Shown piece after piece: positions 24,764 through 34,502 of a DNA stretch of 64,000 bases (positions are counted from its first letter, which is position 1; each line of letters opens with the position of its first letter). The position numbers were made by a program, and so were the translations under genes. The DNA is from an uncultured Ruminococcus sp. (GTDB lineage: Bacteria; Bacillota; Clostridia; Oscillospirales; Ruminococcaceae): positions 1 through 64,000 of the forward strand of contig CAJTWE010000001.1 of NCBI GenBank assembly GCA_910579955.1, in the 5' to 3' direction. The notes under the pieces were generated by a model that saw nothing but the letters and a program-made list of their open reading frames with translations, did no database searches and had not been told where the DNA came from.

Positions 24764-27436
24764 TCAATTCCACTCAGGAGTAAGACCAGCTGCATTCATT
24801 GCATAATACGAAAGTATAGCAGTTGCGTCTGACATAGTTATTTCGCCGTCTCCGTCAATATCAGCTGCTTTCTTTTGAACACTAGTGTATTCGTCGGTAG
24901 AAATACCTGCTGTACTTCTTGCATAGATGATAAGGGCTGATGTTGCATCAGCCATGGAGATATCTCCATCTCCTGTTACATCACCCTTAGAATAAGGCAC
25001 TAAAAGATCGCTGCTTTGAAGTCTTATCTCCTTTTCGGAATCTATTTTTATTGTGTATGTACCATCGCTATTTTTTACCGCATTGCTATCATATGAATAC
25101 ATGGCTGGATTTGATTTAATAATATTATTGTCATATCCAATAAGATACGTTCCATTAGCAAGATCCATGTAATACCACTTCTCATTATCTGTTCCAGTAT
25201 TAAGACCTATTACATTCCACTCATGGCCTGCCCCATAATTGCTCATTGAAACAAGTGTATATGATATTCCATCTTCATTCATCTTTTGTACGCATCTATT
25301 TACTATTGACGCATACGCTGAGCATACACCTTTCTCAAGGGCAATTATTCCTATTGGAAAATGCGTCATACCAGAGCTAAGACTCCACTTTACATCATTC
25401 TCATCATAAAGTGTTCCATAAAGATCTTCTGAATACACAAATTTATACTTAACATTACTCTTAAAATAATCCCATATAGCAGTAATCAATTGAATATCTG
25501 TCATTTCCGAAGTACAGTTGCAACTCTGTATTACGTTCTCACAATAATCATTGACCATATTATTTATAAATGGTGTATCTCTGAGGGCATCTGCAAGACA
25601 CATAATTGTATTATCGCTTTTATAACCTAGTCCGGAAACTGTATTTCCGTTTTCATCTTTCAAATTAACTTCTTTACAAAGTTTAGCTGCTTCTTTTATG
25701 TCGTCTAAGCATATATCTTCACCTGACCCTATAAACTTTACATGTTCAATTGAATTATTGTTAATAAACGCATTTCCATTATAAAGCACATCGCTTTTAG
25801 GAAGATATAAGGTTTTTACTTTACTATTTGAAAATGCACTATGAGCTACATATTTGATATTGTCAGGAAGTACTATTTCTTCTGAAATATTATCGCATTC
25901 TATAAGTACGCTTCCAAGTACCTTCATATCGTTCTTTCCTATCCATTCTGTTCCAGTGAAAGCGTATGGTTCAACAAATTCCACTGATTCATCATTTATT
26001 ATTGATGAAAGCTGCTTGCAAAAAAAGAATGATGTAGTGCCTATTTCTGTTACTCCTGAAAGATCAAGGCTTTGCAGATATTTCATATCATAAAAAGCAT
26101 TATCTGCTATCTTTATATTTTCACCTTCAAATGCTACACTTACAATCAGAAAATTGCTCCACGGATATTCTCCTGCATTGCAATTCGTCATTTCTCCTGT
26201 GCCTGTTATCTGAATCTTGAAATCTTCTACTTTCCAGTTTAGATTCTCTCCGCAGGTGCCTTCAACTTCAAATGCATAACGTGGTATTACATATAGGGCT
26301 TTTGTTTTATCTTTATTATACACTGTTCCATTATCATAGCATAAATATGGATTTTCTTCATCTATAACTATTTCTTTTAATTCAAAATCAACATCATCTA
26401 TATCATATTCAACAGCAATAATTTTTTTCAAATTCTTACCAATCACTATTTTCTCATAATTTTTAAACGAATCGGAATACATAGTTGTAACAATTTCCGG
26501 TACATTAACTGTTGTCACTGACTTTTCATTCTTAAAAGCATCACTATAAAGCACTATCTCTAAATCATCTGCACCTTCTATTTTTTTCAAAGAAGGCGTT
26601 CTATAAAATACATTGTAATCAATTTCTTTTATGCTGTCAGGTAATTTAATTGATGTAAGACTAGCACAACCTTCAAATGCAAAATTTTCAATAGATGTAA
26701 CACTATCCGGAATTATAATTTTTCTAAGCCCTCTCATATCATAAAATGCATTTTCTTTTATAGTTGTTACAGGAAGTCCTTCAATTTCAGAAGGAATTTC
26801 AACTGACGAAGATATTCCTCAACACATACGAATTTCAACATGGTCATCACAAATATTATAATCAAAATCAAGTTCCTTTTCTGTTGAATTCATACTAAAA
26901 AATAGAAGTTCATTTTCATTTGCAAATATTTCTGTAGTTGACCCTTCAAGTCCAGATATAACATTCATTCCTAGGTCTTCCTTTGATATATTGAATGCAT
27001 TATTCTCATAAATACAATCCATATTATAGGTACTTATACCAATACCATGAATTTCTCCATAGAAAGCACCCGATTGTATAGACTTAACAGTTGTTGGAAT
27101 ACTTAAATTAACAATATCATTGCCTGAAAAATGCGATGGTATATTTGTAATACCCTCTGATAATACTATACTAGGAAAATAAAATGATGCTCATGGATAC
27201 TCCTCTAATCCCAATTCTTCCAGTGATGGTATATCGCCTTCGCCGGTTATTACAAGAGTTTGACCATAACCGTATATCATCGTATCATTTACATAATTCC
27301 AAGAAATATCACCTAATGTACCGGACGTTACGACTTTCTCTTCCTCTGCCTGTACAGTTATAGGAAAATTCAGCAAAAGCATTACCACCGACATCAATAA
27401 ACATACTGCTCTTTTTAAAAATTTAGATTTTAATAT
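24764..27436 (-). pseudogene. Broken paralogue of the LRR-transglutaminase-dockerin gene
   Basis: This sequence aligns in one continuous frame with the gene downstream but has three lesions. Where the intact copy has its ATG this copy has ATA (27436-27434). An in-frame TGA (27193-27191) replaces the Trp codon of EYPW. A second in-frame TGA (26821-26819) lies where the paralogue has ISL-type residues before the conserved EGLPV. No frameshift is present, and everything after 26818 looks intact: LRR blocks, transglutaminase Cys (GVCSAYA), His (GHEWNV), Asp (YMDLAN) and a full dockerin. It is shorter than the intact copy (about 890 codons) because some LRR blocks are missing. It still has a promoter. 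Recent inactivation is likely. A start at the internal ATG 26737 has no RBS. Confidence 0.85.
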
Positions 27437-27483
27437 TTTTAAACACCTTTCCTTTTTAAATAAAATTAATTCATTATATTTGT

Positions 27484-27512
27484 ATAATATCATATGATTT
27501 AAATATTTTCAA
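27484..27512 (-). promoter_or_regulatory. Promoter upstream of the LRR-dockerin pair
   Basis: On the minus strand TTGAAA (27512-27507), 17-base spacer ending TGA, TATTAT (27489-27484). Transcription would begin downstream of the ATG at 27493, so that codon cannot rescue the broken gene. Confidence 0.6.
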
Positions 27513-27529
27513 TACTTTTTAATAAAAAA

Positions 27530-27567
27530 TCTCCCGAAGTTCGATAAAACACCAAACTTTCGGGAGA
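27530..27567 (-). terminator. Terminator of carB
   Basis: CTCCCGAA (27531-27538) pairs with TTCGGGAG (27559-27566). On the minus strand the stem is followed by ATTTTTTATT. Confidence 0.85.
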
Positions 27568-27586
27568 ATATTTTTATATTAATATA

Positions 27587-30500
27587 TTACTTAATATCCT
27601 TGTGATGCTCTTGCAGTGACTTAACACCAAACTGCTTCTTTTCGATAATCGCACGAATACCCTCTGCACTAGCCTTAGCAGCAGCCATTGTAGTAATATA
27701 AGGTATTTTGTGTTTGATAGCAGCTTTACGAATGTAACTGTCATCATGAGCGCTTGTCTTACCAGCAGGAGTATTTATAATCAACTGGATCTCATGATTA
27801 GCAATCTGATCAGGAATATTAGGACGACCTTCATAAACCTTGAAAATTCTCTCAGCTGGAATGCCTGCTTCGGTAATCATCGCATAACAACCGCCTGTAG
27901 CCAGAATCTTGAATCCCAACTGATTAAATGCAGCAGCAATTTCCAGAAGTTCAGCCTTATCGCGATCACAAACACTAAGAAGTACAGTACCCTCAGTAGG
28001 CAGTTTAGTCTGAGTAGCTTCCTGTGCCTTATAATATGCTTCACCAAAAGATTCAGACATGCCCAGAACCTCACCTGTTGAACGCATTTCAGGTCCAAGA
28101 ACAGGGTCTACTTCCTGGAACATATTGAACGGGAATACAGCTTCCTTAACACCGTAATGATTGATCTCACGATCAGTCAGATTTGCAACTGGAGATGCAT
28201 TTCCTGTGAATTCTGATGTCATAATCTCAGTAGCAAGCTTTACCATGTTGATATCGCAAACCTTAGATACAAGCGGAACAGTTCTTGATGCACGTGGATT
28301 AGCTTCGAGTACATATACAGTATCGCCTTCAATAGCGTATTGCATATTCATCAAACCACGAACATTCATTTCTACAGCAATTTTTCTTGTATAATCCTTA
28401 ATTGTAGCGATCATCTCATCAGAGAGATTCTTCGCAGGAAGGATACAAGCAGAGTCGCCGGAATGAACACCTGCAAGCTCAATATGCTCCATAACAGTAG
28501 GTACAAAACAGTTTGTTCCATCAGAAATAGCGTCTGCCTCGCACTCTGTAGCATGGTTGAGGAAACGGTCAATAAGAATAGGACGATCTGGTGTAACGCC
28601 AACAGCAGCTGACATATAAACACGCAGCATCTCATCATCATGAACGATTTCCATACCTCTGCCACCCAGAACATATGAAGGTCTAACCATAACAGGATAA
28701 CCGATCTTATTAGCAATTTCCAGAGCTTCATCAACGTTTACAGCCATGCCTGCTTCTGGCATTGGAATGCCGAGCTTATCCATCATAGCACGGAAATGAT
28801 CTCTATCTTCTGCAAGGTCAATAGTTTCCGGAGTTGTACCAAGAATATTTACACCATTCTTTTTAAGATCAGCTGCAAGGTTCAGAGGTGTCTGACCACC
28901 AAACTGTGCAATAACGCCAATCGGTTTTTCCTTTTCATGGATAGAAAGAACATCTTCCAAGGTCAGCGGTTCAAAATAGAGCTTATCTGCTGTATCATAG
29001 TCAGTAGAAACTGTCTCAGGATTGCAGTTTACAATAATAGACTCAAAGCCCATCTTTTTAAGCGCAAGTGCAGCATGAACACAGCAATAGTCAAACTCAA
29101 TACCCTGACCGATTCTATTAGGGCCACCGCCAAGGATCATGATCTTCTTCTTATCAGAAGATGGGCTCTTATCCTCGTCAAGGTGATATGTTGAATAATA
29201 ATATGCAGCATTCTCAGTACCGCTTACATGTACACCTTCCCAAGCTTCACGAATGCCATACTCATATCTTGCCTCACGAATAGATTCTTCCGAAACTTCA
29301 AGAAGCTGACTAAGGTAACGATCGCTGAAACCATCAAGCTTAGCCTGACGAAGAACATCCTTTGCCGGAACGCTACCCTTCATTGCAATAAGTGATTCCT
29401 CTTCTTCAAGAATCTCCATCATCTGTTCCAAGAACCAATGTTTGATCTTAGTAAGCTCATAAATTTCATCAATTGTAGCACCTTTACGGAGAGCTTCATA
29501 AATGATGAACTGACGCTCACTTGATGGGAAACGAAGCATTGACAGCAATTCGTCCTTAGTAAGAGTGTTGAAATTCTTAGCAAATCCAAGACCATATCTG
29601 CCAGTCTCAAGGCTGCGGATAGCCTTCTGGAATGCTTCTTTATAAGTCTTACCAATGCTCATTACTTCGCCGACAGCTCTCATCTGTGTACCGAGCTTGT
29701 CCTCAGCTCCCTTGAACTTTTCAAATGCCCAACGAGCAAACTTAATTACAACATAGTCGCCACCCGGAACATATTTATCAAGAGTGCCATACTTGCCGCA
29801 TGGAATATCTTTGAGAGTCAGACCGCAAGCAAGAAGTGCAGAAACAAAAGCGATAGGGAAACCTGTAGCCTTTGATGCAAGGGCTGATGAACGTGATGTT
29901 CTCGGATTGATTTCAATAACAACAATTCTATCAGTTACAGGATCATGTGCAAACTGGCAGTTGCATCCGCCAATAACTTCAATAGCTTCAACAATCTTAT
30001 AAGACTGCTCCTGGAGCTTTTTCTGAACCTCTTCAGAAATAGTAAGCATAGGCGCAGAACAGAATGAATCACCTGTATGAACACCGATAGGATCTATATT
30101 TTCAATAAAGCAAACTGTAATAATATTATTCTCAGCATCACGTACAACCTCAAGCTCTAGTTCTTCCCAGCCGCTGATACATTCTTCAACGAGAACCTGA
30201 CCAACAAGGCTTGCCTGAAGTCCACGTGCACATACGACTTTCAACTCGTCTACATTATAAACAAGGCCGCCGCCTGCTCCGCCCATTGTGTAGGCAGGAC
30301 GAAGTACAACCGGATATTTAAGCTTATCGGCAATAGCCATAGCTTCTTCTACAGAATAAGCTACCTCACTGCGAGCCATTTCGATTCCAAGCTTATCCAT
30401 AGTGTGCTTGAATTCAATACGGTCCTCGCCTCTCTCAATAGCATCAACCTGTACACCTATTACCTGTACATTGTATTTGTCAAGAACACCTGCTTCTGCA

Positions 30501-30805
30501 AGCTCAGAACAAAGGTTAAGTCCTGACTGTCCGCCCAAATTCGGCAGAAGAGCATCTGGTCTCTCCTTCTCTATGATCTGAGTAAGTCTTGCCAGATTCA
30601 GCGGCTCAATATATGTAATGTCCGCAACATCAGCATCAGTCATAATTGTAGCCGGATTAGAATTAACCAGTACGATCTCATATCCCAGTTGACGCAGTGC
30701 CTTACACGCCTGTGTACCCGAATAGTCGAATTCGCAAGCCTGGCCGATAATAATCGGGCCGGATCCAATAATCATAATCTTGTTAATATCTTGTCTTTTA
30801 GGCAT
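27587..30805 (-). CDS. carB: Carbamoyl-phosphate synthase large subunit
   Basis: A 1072-residue enzyme making carbamoyl phosphate from bicarbonate, ATP and ammonia delivered by CarA, for pyrimidines and arginine. It shows the internal duplication typical of CarB. The first half starts MPKRQDINKIMIIGSGPIIIGQACEFDYSG, with ATP-grasp elements EDRIEFKHTMDKLGI and INPRTSRSSALASKATG. The second half repeats these as KIMILGGGPNRIGQGIEFDY and EANPRASRTVPLVSKV. The C-terminal MGS-like regulatory domain has FKILATGGCYAMI. GGAGA precedes the ATG at 30805, so a four-codon upstream extension is rejected. No carA is adjacent, so the small subunit is encoded elsewhere. Two small leader hairpins precede the gene. 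Confidence 0.97.
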   Translation of the reverse strand: MPKRQDINKIMIIGSGPIIIGQACEFDYSGTQACKALRQLGYEIVLVNSNPATIMTDADVADITYIEPLNLARLTQIIEKERPDALLPNLGGQSGLNLCSELAEAGVLDKYNVQVIGVQVDAIERGEDRIEFKHTMDKLGIEMARSEVAYSVEEAMAIADKLKYPVVLRPAYTMGGAGGGLVYNVDELKVVCARGLQASLVGQVLVEECISGWEELELEVVRDAENNIITVCFIENIDPIGVHTGDSFCSAPMLTISEEVQKKLQEQSYKIVEAIEVIGGCNCQFAHDPVTDRIVVIEINPRTSRSSALASKATGFPIAFVSALLACGLTLKDIPCGKYGTLDKYVPGGDYVVIKFARWAFEKFKGAEDKLGTQMRAVGEVMSIGKTYKEAFQKAIRSLETGRYGLGFAKNFNTLTKDELLSMLRFPSSERQFIIYEALRKGATIDEIYELTKIKHWFLEQMMEILEEEESLIAMKGSVPAKDVLRQAKLDGFSDRYLSQLLEVSEESIREARYEYGIREAWEGVHVSGTENAAYYYSTYHLDEDKSPSSDKKKIMILGGGPNRIGQGIEFDYCCVHAALALKKMGFESIIVNCNPETVSTDYDTADKLYFEPLTLEDVLSIHEKEKPIGVIAQFGGQTPLNLAADLKKNGVNILGTTPETIDLAEDRDHFRAMMDKLGIPMPEAGMAVNVDEALEIANKIGYPVMVRPSYVLGGRGMEIVHDDEMLRVYMSAAVGVTPDRPILIDRFLNHATECEADAISDGTNCFVPTVMEHIELAGVHSGDSACILPAKNLSDEMIATIKDYTRKIAVEMNVRGLMNMQYAIEGDTVYVLEANPRASRTVPLVSKVCDINMVKLATEIMTSEFTGNASPVANLTDREINHYGVKEAVFPFNMFQEVDPVLGPEMRSTGEVLGMSESFGEAYYKAQEATQTKLPTEGTVLLSVCDRDKAELLEIAAAFNQLGFKILATGGCYAMITEAGIPAERIFKVYEGRPNIPDQIANHEIQLIINTPAGKTSAHDDSYIRKAAIKHKIPYITTMAAAKASAEGIRAIIEKKQFGVKSLQEHHKDIK

Positions 30806-30820
30806 AATATTCTCCAAACC

Positions 30821-30870
30821 CGTGCGTTATCATAGCACGATTGCTTATTTGCCGTTTTATAATCCCGGCA
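30821..30870 (-). promoter_or_regulatory. Two short hairpins in the carB leader
   Basis: In the roughly 70-base leader between promoter and carB, TGCCG/CGGCA (30850-30854 with 30866-30870) and CGTGC/GCACG (30821-30825 with 30835-30839) can each fold. Neither is followed by a T-run, so they are not ordinary terminators. They may affect translation or mRNA stability. Confidence 0.3.
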
Positions 30871-30886
30871 TTTTTACTTTCCTTTT

Positions 30887-30915
30887 ATAATAACACAAAA
30901 TAAATCTTTTTGCAA
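30887..30915 (-). promoter_or_regulatory. Promoter of carB
   Basis: On the minus strand TTGCAA (30915-30910), 17-base spacer ending TGT, TATTAT (30892-30887). Confidence 0.6.
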
Positions 30916-31013
30916 GACGTATTTACAAAAAAATACTGCAAAGCAGATTTTTTTATGTTTTTCACACTAACGACTTAATAATTTTATCTTTTTATGCAAT
31001 CCTATCGCATAAA

Positions 31014-31042
31014 GCAGTCCCCTGCACATAGTCAAGGGACTG
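31014..31042 (-). terminator. Terminator after ddh
   Basis: GCAGTCCC (31014-31021) pairs with GGGACTGC (31035-31042). A second weaker stem (ATGC/GCAT near 30994-31010) and a T-rich stretch follow on the minus strand. Confidence 0.6.
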
Positions 31043-31063
31043 CAAAAACTATCTATACTTATA

Positions 31064-32053
31064 TTACAGCATAGATGCACGCAGCTCTTCACCGCTCAGT
31101 CTGGAAAGATATGCCGGAGCAATATCAAACGCAGTCTTGCAGCCAACAGCACCCTCTGCCTTTAATCTAGAAAGCGCTCTTGCATAAGCCACCAATACAC
31201 TTGCTGTAAATTCTGGATTAGAACCAAGCTTAAGAGAATACTCGATCATCTGATGTGTTTTTTCTCCATCACCTGTCATACCGCTTCTCATAACAAAACC
31301 ACCATGAGGCATCTTGTTATGCTCCGCATCGAATTCCTCTTCACTGATGAAATTTACAGTAGTATCATATTCATCAAAATAATTCTTCATACCCTTGATT
31401 GTTTCTTCGATCTTAGCCTTATCAGCTCCGTCTTCAGCAACAACATAGCAAACTCTTGTATGTTTTTCACGAGTAGTAAGCTCAGGCTGGCTGCCGCTTC
31501 TTACAGCATCCATAGCAGCATCTACAGGGCAAGTATACTGTATGCCCTTTTTAACACCTTCAACTCTTCTGATAGCATCAGAATGTCCCTGGCTTACGCC
31601 TTTACCCCAGAATGTATAAGTTTTACCATTCGGAAGAATGGATTCAGCATAGAGGCGATTCAGTGAAAAGAGACCCGGATCCCAGCCAAGGGAAATAAAT
31701 GCAACATGTCCATTTTCTCTGCAAACCTTATCAACATTGGCAAAATGTTCTGGAATTCTTGCGTGTGTATCAAAGCTATCAATAACATTGAAATATTTAG
31801 CAAGTTCCGGTGTCTGCTGCGGAAGATCAGTAGCACTGCCACCACAAATTATCATTACATCGATCTTATCCTGCATATTTGGAACATCTTTCATATTATA
31901 AACATTAACACCTTCTGTCATGAGTTTTACTGTTTCAGGCTCACGACGTGTAAAAACACCTACAAGTTCCATATCATCGTTTTGTCTCACAGCAAGCTCA
32001 ACGCCTTTGCCGAGATTGCCGTATCCTGCAATACCGATTCTAATTTTTGCCAT
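31064..32053 (-). CDS. ddh: meso-diaminopimelate D-dehydrogenase
   Basis: A 329-residue NADPH enzyme that reductively aminates tetrahydrodipicolinate to meso-diaminopimelate in one step, for lysine and peptidoglycan. The N-terminal Rossmann start is MAKIRIGIAGYGNLGKGVELA with VGVFTRR. Typical family segments are IICGGSATDLP, NVIDSFDTHARIPEHF and FISLGWDPGLFSLNRLY, then WGKGVSQGHSDAIRRV. The length matches the family. A promoter (TTTACA, 17 bases, TATAAT) and GGAGG precede the ATG. lysA, which uses its product, is 11 kb away in another operon. Confidence 0.95.
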   Translation of the reverse strand: MAKIRIGIAGYGNLGKGVELAVRQNDDMELVGVFTRREPETVKLMTEGVNVYNMKDVPNMQDKIDVMIICGGSATDLPQQTPELAKYFNVIDSFDTHARIPEHFANVDKVCRENGHVAFISLGWDPGLFSLNRLYAESILPNGKTYTFWGKGVSQGHSDAIRRVEGVKKGIQYTCPVDAAMDAVRSGSQPELTTREKHTRVCYVVAEDGADKAKIEETIKGMKNYFDEYDTTVNFISEEEFDAEHNKMPHGGFVMRSGMTGDGEKTHQMIEYSLKLGSNPEFTASVLVAYARALSRLKAEGAVGCKTAFDIAPAYLSRLSGEELRASML

Positions 32054-32087
32054 AACTTATACCTCCATAAATAACTTTATTTTGCTT

Positions 32088-32116
32088 ATTATATCACATA
32101 CAACTTTCTTTGTAAA
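32088..32116 (-). promoter_or_regulatory. Promoter of ddh
   Basis: On the minus strand TTTACA (32116-32111), 17-base spacer ending TGA, TATAAT (32093-32088). Confidence 0.7.
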
Positions 32117-32139
32117 GAAAATTTTTTTAATTTTTTTCT

Positions 32140-32691
32140 TTACGGGCTGCTTAAAAATTCAGCTGCACGTCTTACTGATTTAAAAGCCTCTCTGTTATCC
32201 TTTGCAGGTAAACGATCTGTATTGCCACAGAAAACAACAGGAAAAATATCTTGAGCGTTCATACTCTTCAAAAGGCATTTAGCAGTTTTATAAGCACTAT
32301 CATAGCTGCACGTTCCGCCTCCTGTAAGAATAACTGCACCCTTTTTCCTTGAAAGCAACGGTTCTTCATCCCGGAAATAATGAGCAGAAAAATATGTTTG
32401 CAAACGACTTCCAACATTCAAAAGCGAGCCTGTAAGCTCTGTAAAATACAGAGGTGAGGCAATTATCACATTGTCACAGCCCTCCAGATAATTATAAATT
32501 TCCTTCATTTCATCGTCTATAACACAGCCTGCTTGAGTGCGGCATGCACGACAGTCTACACAAGGTGAAATGTTACTGTCATAGGTACGAATTTCCTTTA
32601 TCTCGCCCAAAAGATGCTCTCTCATATGAGCGATAAGCGCAGCTGTATCACCGTTTTTTCTTGGAGAACCATTTATAATAAGCGTTTTCAT
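32140..32691 (-). CDS. NADPH-dependent FMN reductase-like flavoprotein
   Basis: A 183-residue flavodoxin-fold protein. The FMN phosphate loop NGSPRKNGDTAALI is at residues 7-20. A cysteine cluster CVDCRACRTQAGCVIDDEM near 46-60 is typical of the iron-sulfur flavoprotein/FMN-reductase group, and IIASPLYFTELTG is the flavin-contacting loop. A Cys motif of this type may bind an iron-sulfur cluster or be redox active. Start taken at ATG 32691 behind GAGGAGTG; the in-frame TTG one codon earlier is less likely. It is a cytosolic oxidoreductase of unknown physiological substrate. It is divergent from ttcA and sits 86 bases upstream of ddh, which has its own promoter. Confidence 0.85.
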   Translation of the reverse strand: MKTLIINGSPRKNGDTAALIAHMREHLLGEIKEIRTYDSNISPCVDCRACRTQAGCVIDDEMKEIYNYLEGCDNVIIASPLYFTELTGSLLNVGSRLQTYFSAHYFRDEEPLLSRKKGAVILTGGGTCSYDSAYKTAKCLLKSMNAQDIFPVVFCGNTDRLPAKDNREAFKSVRRAAEFLSSP

Positions 32692-32728
32692 CAAAATTCA
32701 CTCCTCTCATTTTTACTCATCATTTATA

Positions 32729-32757
32729 ATTTTACCACGCAGTTCTCCTGTTGTCAA
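32729..32757 (-). promoter_or_regulatory. Promoter of the FMN reductase gene
   Basis: On the minus strand TTGACA (32757-32752), 17-base spacer ending TGG, TAAAAT (32734-32729). Confidence 0.7.
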
Positions 32758-32776
32758 TGTAAATCTAAAACTTCTA

Positions 32777-32805
32777 TTGATTTTAATATGTTTTTGTGCT
32801 ATAAT
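32777..32805 (+). promoter_or_regulatory. Promoter of ttcA-tcdA
   Basis: TTGATT (32777-32782), 17-base spacer ending TGC, TATAAT (32800-32805). Confidence 0.7.
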
Positions 32806-32841
32806 TGATCCATATTAAAGTTATTGAAAAGGAATATACAT

Positions 32842-33693
32842 ATGGATCGAGGATATGAGATAGAAAATACTATCTGTAAAAAATTCAAAAAAACAATCTG
32901 GAATCGTTTTATTATGGGCATAAAAGAATACAAGCTCATAGAAAGCGGCGATAAAATAGCTGTTTGTATATCCGGGGGTAAAGATTCGATGCTTATGGCA
33001 AAATGCATACAGCGTCTACAAAGATACAGCGAAATACCGTTTGAGGCTAAATATCTTGTAATGGATCCCGGATACAATCCACGCAACAGACAAAAAATAG
33101 AAGAAAATGCTAAAACACTTGGCATACCTATAGAAATTTTTGAAAGCACTATTTTTGATGCTGTAGCCGATATAAAGGACAATCCCTGTTATCTTTGTGC
33201 ACGTATGAGAAGAGGTTATCTATACAGCCATGCAAAGGAAATGGGATGCAATAAAATAGCTCTCGGTCATCACTTTGACGACGTTATAGAAACAATTCTC
33301 ATGGGAATGCTTTATGGCGCTCAAGTTCAGACCATGATGCCGAAACTTCATAGTTCCAATTTTGAAGGTATGGAACTTATACGCCCGCTCTACATGGTGA
33401 AAGAAGCAGATATTTTAGCATGGCAGGCACATAATCAACTTGAATTTATTCAGTGCGCATGCAGATTTACTGAAAGTTATACGACATATGAAAATGGAGC
33501 AAGTAATTCTAAGCGACAGGAAATGAAAAAACTTATAGCACGATTCCGAGATATTAACCCTAATATTGATATAAACATTTTTAGAAGCGTAGAAAACGTA
33601 AATCTTGATACGATAATTTCATATCATAAGGGCGATAAGTACACTCATTTTCTTGACGAATATTATGATAAAAAGAAGGATGAAATACAATGA
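32842..33693 (+). CDS. tRNA 2-thiocytidine/TtcA-family thiolation protein
   Basis: A 283-residue PP-loop ATPase of the TtcA group, which thiolates tRNA using an iron-sulfur cluster. The PP-loop is CISGGKDSMLMAKC near residue 40. The CxxC pair CYLCARMRRGYLY is near 115, with LGHHFDDVIETILMGMLYG after it. The third cluster-ligand cysteine is in FIQCACRF near 205. Active TtcA needs exactly these three cysteines, and all are present. AAGGA precedes the ATG at 32842 by 9 bases, so an extension to a TTG at 32824 is rejected. The stop overlaps the start of the next gene (ATGA), pairing two tRNA-modification enzymes. Confidence 0.88.
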   Translation: MDRGYEIENTICKKFKKTIWNRFIMGIKEYKLIESGDKIAVCISGGKDSMLMAKCIQRLQRYSEIPFEAKYLVMDPGYNPRNRQKIEENAKTLGIPIEIFESTIFDAVADIKDNPCYLCARMRRGYLYSHAKEMGCNKIALGHHFDDVIETILMGMLYGAQVQTMMPKLHSSNFEGMELIRPLYMVKEADILAWQAHNQLEFIQCACRFTESYTTYENGASNSKRQEMKKLIARFRDINPNIDINIFRSVENVNLDTIISYHKGDKYTHFLDEYYDKKKDEIQ

Positions 33694-34400
33694 TACATCA
33701 GTTTTCACGAACAGAAATTCTTATTGGTGAAGAGGCGCTTACAAAGCTTAAAAACTCATGCGTAGCTGTTTTCGGAGTTGGCGGAGTTGGCGGATATACT
33801 GTAGAAGCCCTTGCAAGAAGCGGCGTTGGTACAATTCATCTTATAGATAACGACACAGTTGCGCTTACAAATCTAAACAGGCAAATAATTGCAACTCACC
33901 AAACCATAGGAATGCTAAAAACTCTTGCTGCAAAAGAAAGGATACTCTCTATAAATCCTGACTGCAAAGTATTTACGCATAATGTATTCTATACCCCTGA
34001 AACTGCTGATACATTTGACTTTTCTGAGTTTGATTATGTTGTTGATGCCATTGATACTGTAACGGGCAAAATATCACTTGTTATGCAGGCTCAATCAGCA
34101 GGCGTACCTATAATCAGTTCAATGGGTACGGGCAATAAAATGGATCCTACCAAATTTCGGGTAACCGATATTTATAAAACTTCTGTCTGCCCTCTTGCCA
34201 AGGTCATGCGTCATGAACTAAAAAAAAGAGGCGTAAAAAAACTTAAAGTTGTGTATTCAGATGAATTGCCGACTTTTTCAACAACTCCATCGGAAGAAAC
34301 CGCAGAGCATAGACGTTCTATTCCGGCTAGCAACTCCTTTGTACCGCCCGTTGCAGGACTTATAATTGCAGGCGAAGTTATAAAAGATATTATAAAATAA
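33690..34400 (+). CDS. tcdA: tRNA threonylcarbamoyladenosine dehydratase (TcdA/CsdL)
   Basis: A 236-residue E1-like ATPase of the ThiF/MoeB/HesA superfamily. It cyclises t6A37 of tRNA to ct6A. The start HQFSRTEILIGEEALTKLKNS and the Rossmann loop VFGVGGVGGYTVEALARSGVG with LIDNDTVALTNLNRQ give the nucleotide site. SMGTGNKMDPTKFRVTDIYKTSVCPLAKVMR is distinctive for TcdA. It has no ubiquitin-like partner nearby, unlike ThiF or MoeB. It overlaps ttcA by 4 bases and is followed by a strong terminator. Confidence 0.92.
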   Translation: MIHQFSRTEILIGEEALTKLKNSCVAVFGVGGVGGYTVEALARSGVGTIHLIDNDTVALTNLNRQIIATHQTIGMLKTLAAKERILSINPDCKVFTHNVFYTPETADTFDFSEFDYVVDAIDTVTGKISLVMQAQSAGVPIISSMGTGNKMDPTKFRVTDIYKTSVCPLAKVMRHELKKRGVKKLKVVYSDELPTFSTTPSEETAEHRRSIPASNSFVPPVAGLIIAGEVIKDIIK

Positions 34401-34413
34401 ATTTAATTACAAA

Positions 34414-34453
34414 AAAGGCTGTTGCAGAAATTTGAACTGCAACAGCCTTTTTA
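34414..34453. terminator. Bidirectional terminator between tcdA and the NSS symporter
   Basis: AAAGGCTGTTGCAG (34414-34427) and CTGCAACAGCCTTT (34437-34450) form a perfect 14-base stem with T-rich flanks on both strands. Confidence 0.92.
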
Positions 34454-34502
34454 AAGTGAAAATTGTAGATCGTAAATCAGTCAAGCTGACTACAGCTCGT
34501 TT

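Noticed and set aside
24764..27436. TGA read as tryptophan in the LRR paralogue
   Set aside because: One TGA falls at a Trp codon, but other genes here end normally in TGA (lysA at 43520-43522, the Alg13-like gene at 8166-8168), and the copy has also lost its ATG. Ordinary pseudogene decay explains it.
27437..27493. An upstream ATG at 27493 as the start of the broken LRR gene
   Set aside because: It lacks an RBS, overlaps the promoter -10 region and lies upstream of the expected transcription start.
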